A stretch of DNA of 33,007 bases. Origin: Fomitopsis serialis (lineage: Eukaryota > Basidiomycota > Agaricomycetes > Polyporales > Fomitopsidaceae). The translations under genes and the position numbers were made by a program. The notes under the pieces are model-generated. The model worked only from the letters and a program-made list of their open reading frames with translations. It made no database searches and had not been told where the DNA came from. Every line of letters begins with the position of its first letter. Position 1 is the stretch's first letter. Shown here piece by piece: positions 31,379 through 33,007 of this stretch. The stretch covers positions 1 through 33,007 of the forward strand of contig NW_025955386.1 in the NCBI RefSeq assembly GCF_022376445.1, read 5' to 3'.

Positions 31379-31948
31379 TTATCTAGGCATTCGTCTCGCC
31401 AATGTGATGAGTTGTGTAACGGCTGTTTTGTGTTGACTTAGGAACTCGCATCCGATTGCAACGTTTGCGGGCCGCCTCGCAATAGCCGTCACTCGCACGA
31501 CAGCACGAGAGAGGCTGTGTATACTGCTGAGGTTTATAACATACCTCGTCGCGAGACCCTGCAACCGTGCCATCAGTGGTAGAATCATCCGAGTTGAGAA
31601 TGACTTGTCTTGAGAATGACTTGTCGGCGCGAGTACGAGTTGCACCCGCGCCCAGTCGCGCAGATCCTCCAGCGGAGTAAACTCAATCGGGTCATACTGC
31701 TGGCCTGGCCATGAGTGTCCGTCAGAACGGTGCATGCGAACCGATCCCCGAGTCTGCGCAAGCGTTGGGGAGTAGTGAGAATATTGGGCTATTCTGCCAT
31801 GCAGGACTCGAACATAAATACATGACAATACATACGATTGTGCCCCGATACTTGCCCAGTTTGCTGCATTATTACTTACCTGGATTCGACGTTCGGACAA
31901 AGGAGTCGAGGATCTAATCGACTCCACAATAGTAGGCCAATCACTCAT
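31379..31948 (-). CDS. Hypothetical open frame, unsupported function
   Basis: A 189-codon open frame starts MSDWPTIVESIRSSTPLSER and contains DPIEFTPLEDLRDWARVQLV and KSFSTRMILPLMARLQGLAT, which read like real helices. An exact gtaagt follows RIQ near 31880, and a gtatgt follows LQGLAT near 31545. The true gene, if any, may therefore be spliced and continue differently. No family is recognised. A 16-bp tandem duplication lies inside it (31594-31625). Confidence 0.3.
   Translation of the reverse strand: MSDWPTIVESIRSSTPLSERRIQVSNNAANWASIGAQSYVLSCIYVRVLHGRIAQYSHYSPTLAQTRGSVRMHRSDGHSWPGQQYDPIEFTPLEDLRDWARVQLVLAPTSHSQDKSFSTRMILPLMARLQGLATRYVINLSSIHSLSRAVVRVTAIARRPANVAIGCEFLSQHKTAVTQLITLARRMPR
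31594..31625. repeat. Perfect 16-bp tandem duplication
   Basis: TTGAGAATGACTTGTC occurs twice head to tail (31594-31609 and 31610-31625), followed by unrelated sequence. It is probably a recent slippage or repair duplication. Confidence 0.85.
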
Positions 31949-33007
31949 TTTACGTCAACTTGGTCCCCGGAATTTTGAAGGCCGGCCGTACCTCATAAGG
32001 ATCATACAAATATGAGATTCAGATTAGCATAAAGAACCAGGGCGATCATAGCGATGCGGTCTCAGTTCACTATGTGGTGGCAAATTCGCGGGATCGTTAC
32101 GAACTGCGTCTGGCCAACGTGCCGTGAGCACGGCGAATCGATTACTTACCTATCGCTGCAACATCAGACAAGTTTTGAGCATGATTGGACAAGATTTCCA
32201 AGAAGCAAGCTCAGCTTCGGGAAGTAGGTGGCCTGTAAATTTCGGTGTCAGGGTTTTGCGTAGTGGAGAGGCAGAGAGCCGAGCCCAGCGAGCCTGATCA
32301 GGCGTAGTGGGCGCCTGCAGAAACAGTACTTGAAGATCACGCACGTGTAGCAAAGGGAGGGCCGATGCATGCAGCAAAATACATACAGACGGACTAGGAG
32401 CATTTGCCGTTGAGGATGTTCTCTTCAAATTCCAGCAATTGTCGAGAATCGACTCGGGAGTATGTATGTAAGTATAATAGCTCAAGTATAGCTGGGCAAT
32501 AAGTCGTCCGATTTGGCGGGAGCGGGTGTGATCACGTGATCTGCTACTGACACCAGCAGTAGTCAAGCAGTGCAACGGACCTAGTGGACACCTTACTGCC
32601 AGCATTCTTTCGCGTTACAATTGTGTTCTCGCTCAACTGCCATATGGTGTGTGAGGAATCGTGTTTCTGCTGGAGACGTTATTGACAGGAAGACAGTGCT
32701 GAACACGGACCCATGCCTCTTGAGAGTGGTGTTGTGACCGGTCATGACGCAGTCGCAACCATAGCGAATCCTTGGCAAGAGTCGTCTTTCAGCTCGGCGG
32801 TGAGGTCGAAGGAGACGCGCCTACAGTGAGCGGCGCGTGTCAGACGGCGCTGCACGGAGAAGTAGGAACGACCACGAGCCACACCGTGTTGCGCATTCGC
32901 GAGTCCGCACATTGGATGGCGACGTGACCAGGCCTACAAGCTCCCATCCTCTCGCATCACCAAGTAGTAGCAGAGCGGTCAAAGACTTTGTCGCTGGCCT
33001 CCTGTCC
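31949..33007. other. Terminal stretch, no gene recognised
   Basis: Only short frames (for example 32150-32605 on the minus strand) without recognisable domains. I see no clear RNA gene, repeat or promoter. Confidence 0.45.

Noticed and set aside
31795..31830. tRNA-like B box (TGTTCGAGTCC) on the minus strand
   Set aside because: No A box, acceptor stem or anticodon arm can be folded around it.
1..33007. CRISPR arrays, bacterial operons, riboswitches or Shine-Dalgarno sites
   Set aside because: No spaced direct-repeat array is present, and the spliced, intron-rich genes show a eukaryotic (fungal) genome.

Overview
This window looks like nuclear DNA of a basidiomycete fungus, most likely an Agaricomycete. 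The genes are intron-rich, with introns mostly of 48-75 nt and GT...AG borders. Protein families are typically fungal: an Ssat-like acetyltransferase, a Vps3844/DUF3844 protein, Ppg1 phosphatase, an Rkm4-type SET protein, a Cys3-like bZIP factor and an F-box/leucine-rich protein. All exon boundaries were worked out by hand from frame continuity, splice signals and conserved protein segments. No homology search was run.

Layout, left to right. Positions 1-1185 (-) hold the 5' part of a secreted S28 serine peptidase with an apparent frameshift exactly at the catalytic-serine motif. Positions 2255-3463 (-) encode a Vps3844-like ER/vacuolar membrane protein, divergent from a seven-exon GNAT acetyltransferase at 3893-4732 (+). 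A minus-strand run follows: F-box protein (5045-6778), an uncertain small gene (6992-7559) and an acidic hypothetical protein (7776-8706).

Positions 8834-14394 are a complete 5,561-bp DNA transposon. It has perfect 13-bp terminal inverted repeats, a mirrored set of subterminal boxes and an exact 8-bp target-site duplication. Its single six-exon gene encodes a 1,518-residue zinc-finger protein with a DDE/RNase-H-like set of motifs. These motifs and the 8-bp duplication are closest to the P-element/THAP9 type. This is the most interesting object in the window. A second small palindromic unit, an 82-bp hairpin at 15048-15129, lies 650 bp to its right.

The right half is mostly housekeeping. An RKM4-like lysine methyltransferase (15409-17370, -) is divergent from a CRAL-TRIO (Sec14-like) protein with a C-terminal membrane anchor (17623-19197, +). 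PPG1 phosphatase (20346-21658, -) is divergent from a small two-finger C2H2 protein (23396-24179, +). The splicing factor CWC24 (26150-27234, -) has a single-base frameshift. A Cys3/MetR-like bZIP regulator (29523-30566, +) has an unusually long leader free of ATG. The gaps of 1-2.5 kb between these blocks contain no gene I can support. One of them (about 24650-26080) contains short coding-like minus-strand segments that may be a decayed or unrecognised gene.

The neighbouring genes do not form an evident pathway or cluster. The window is ordinary euchromatin interrupted by one apparently intact transposon.
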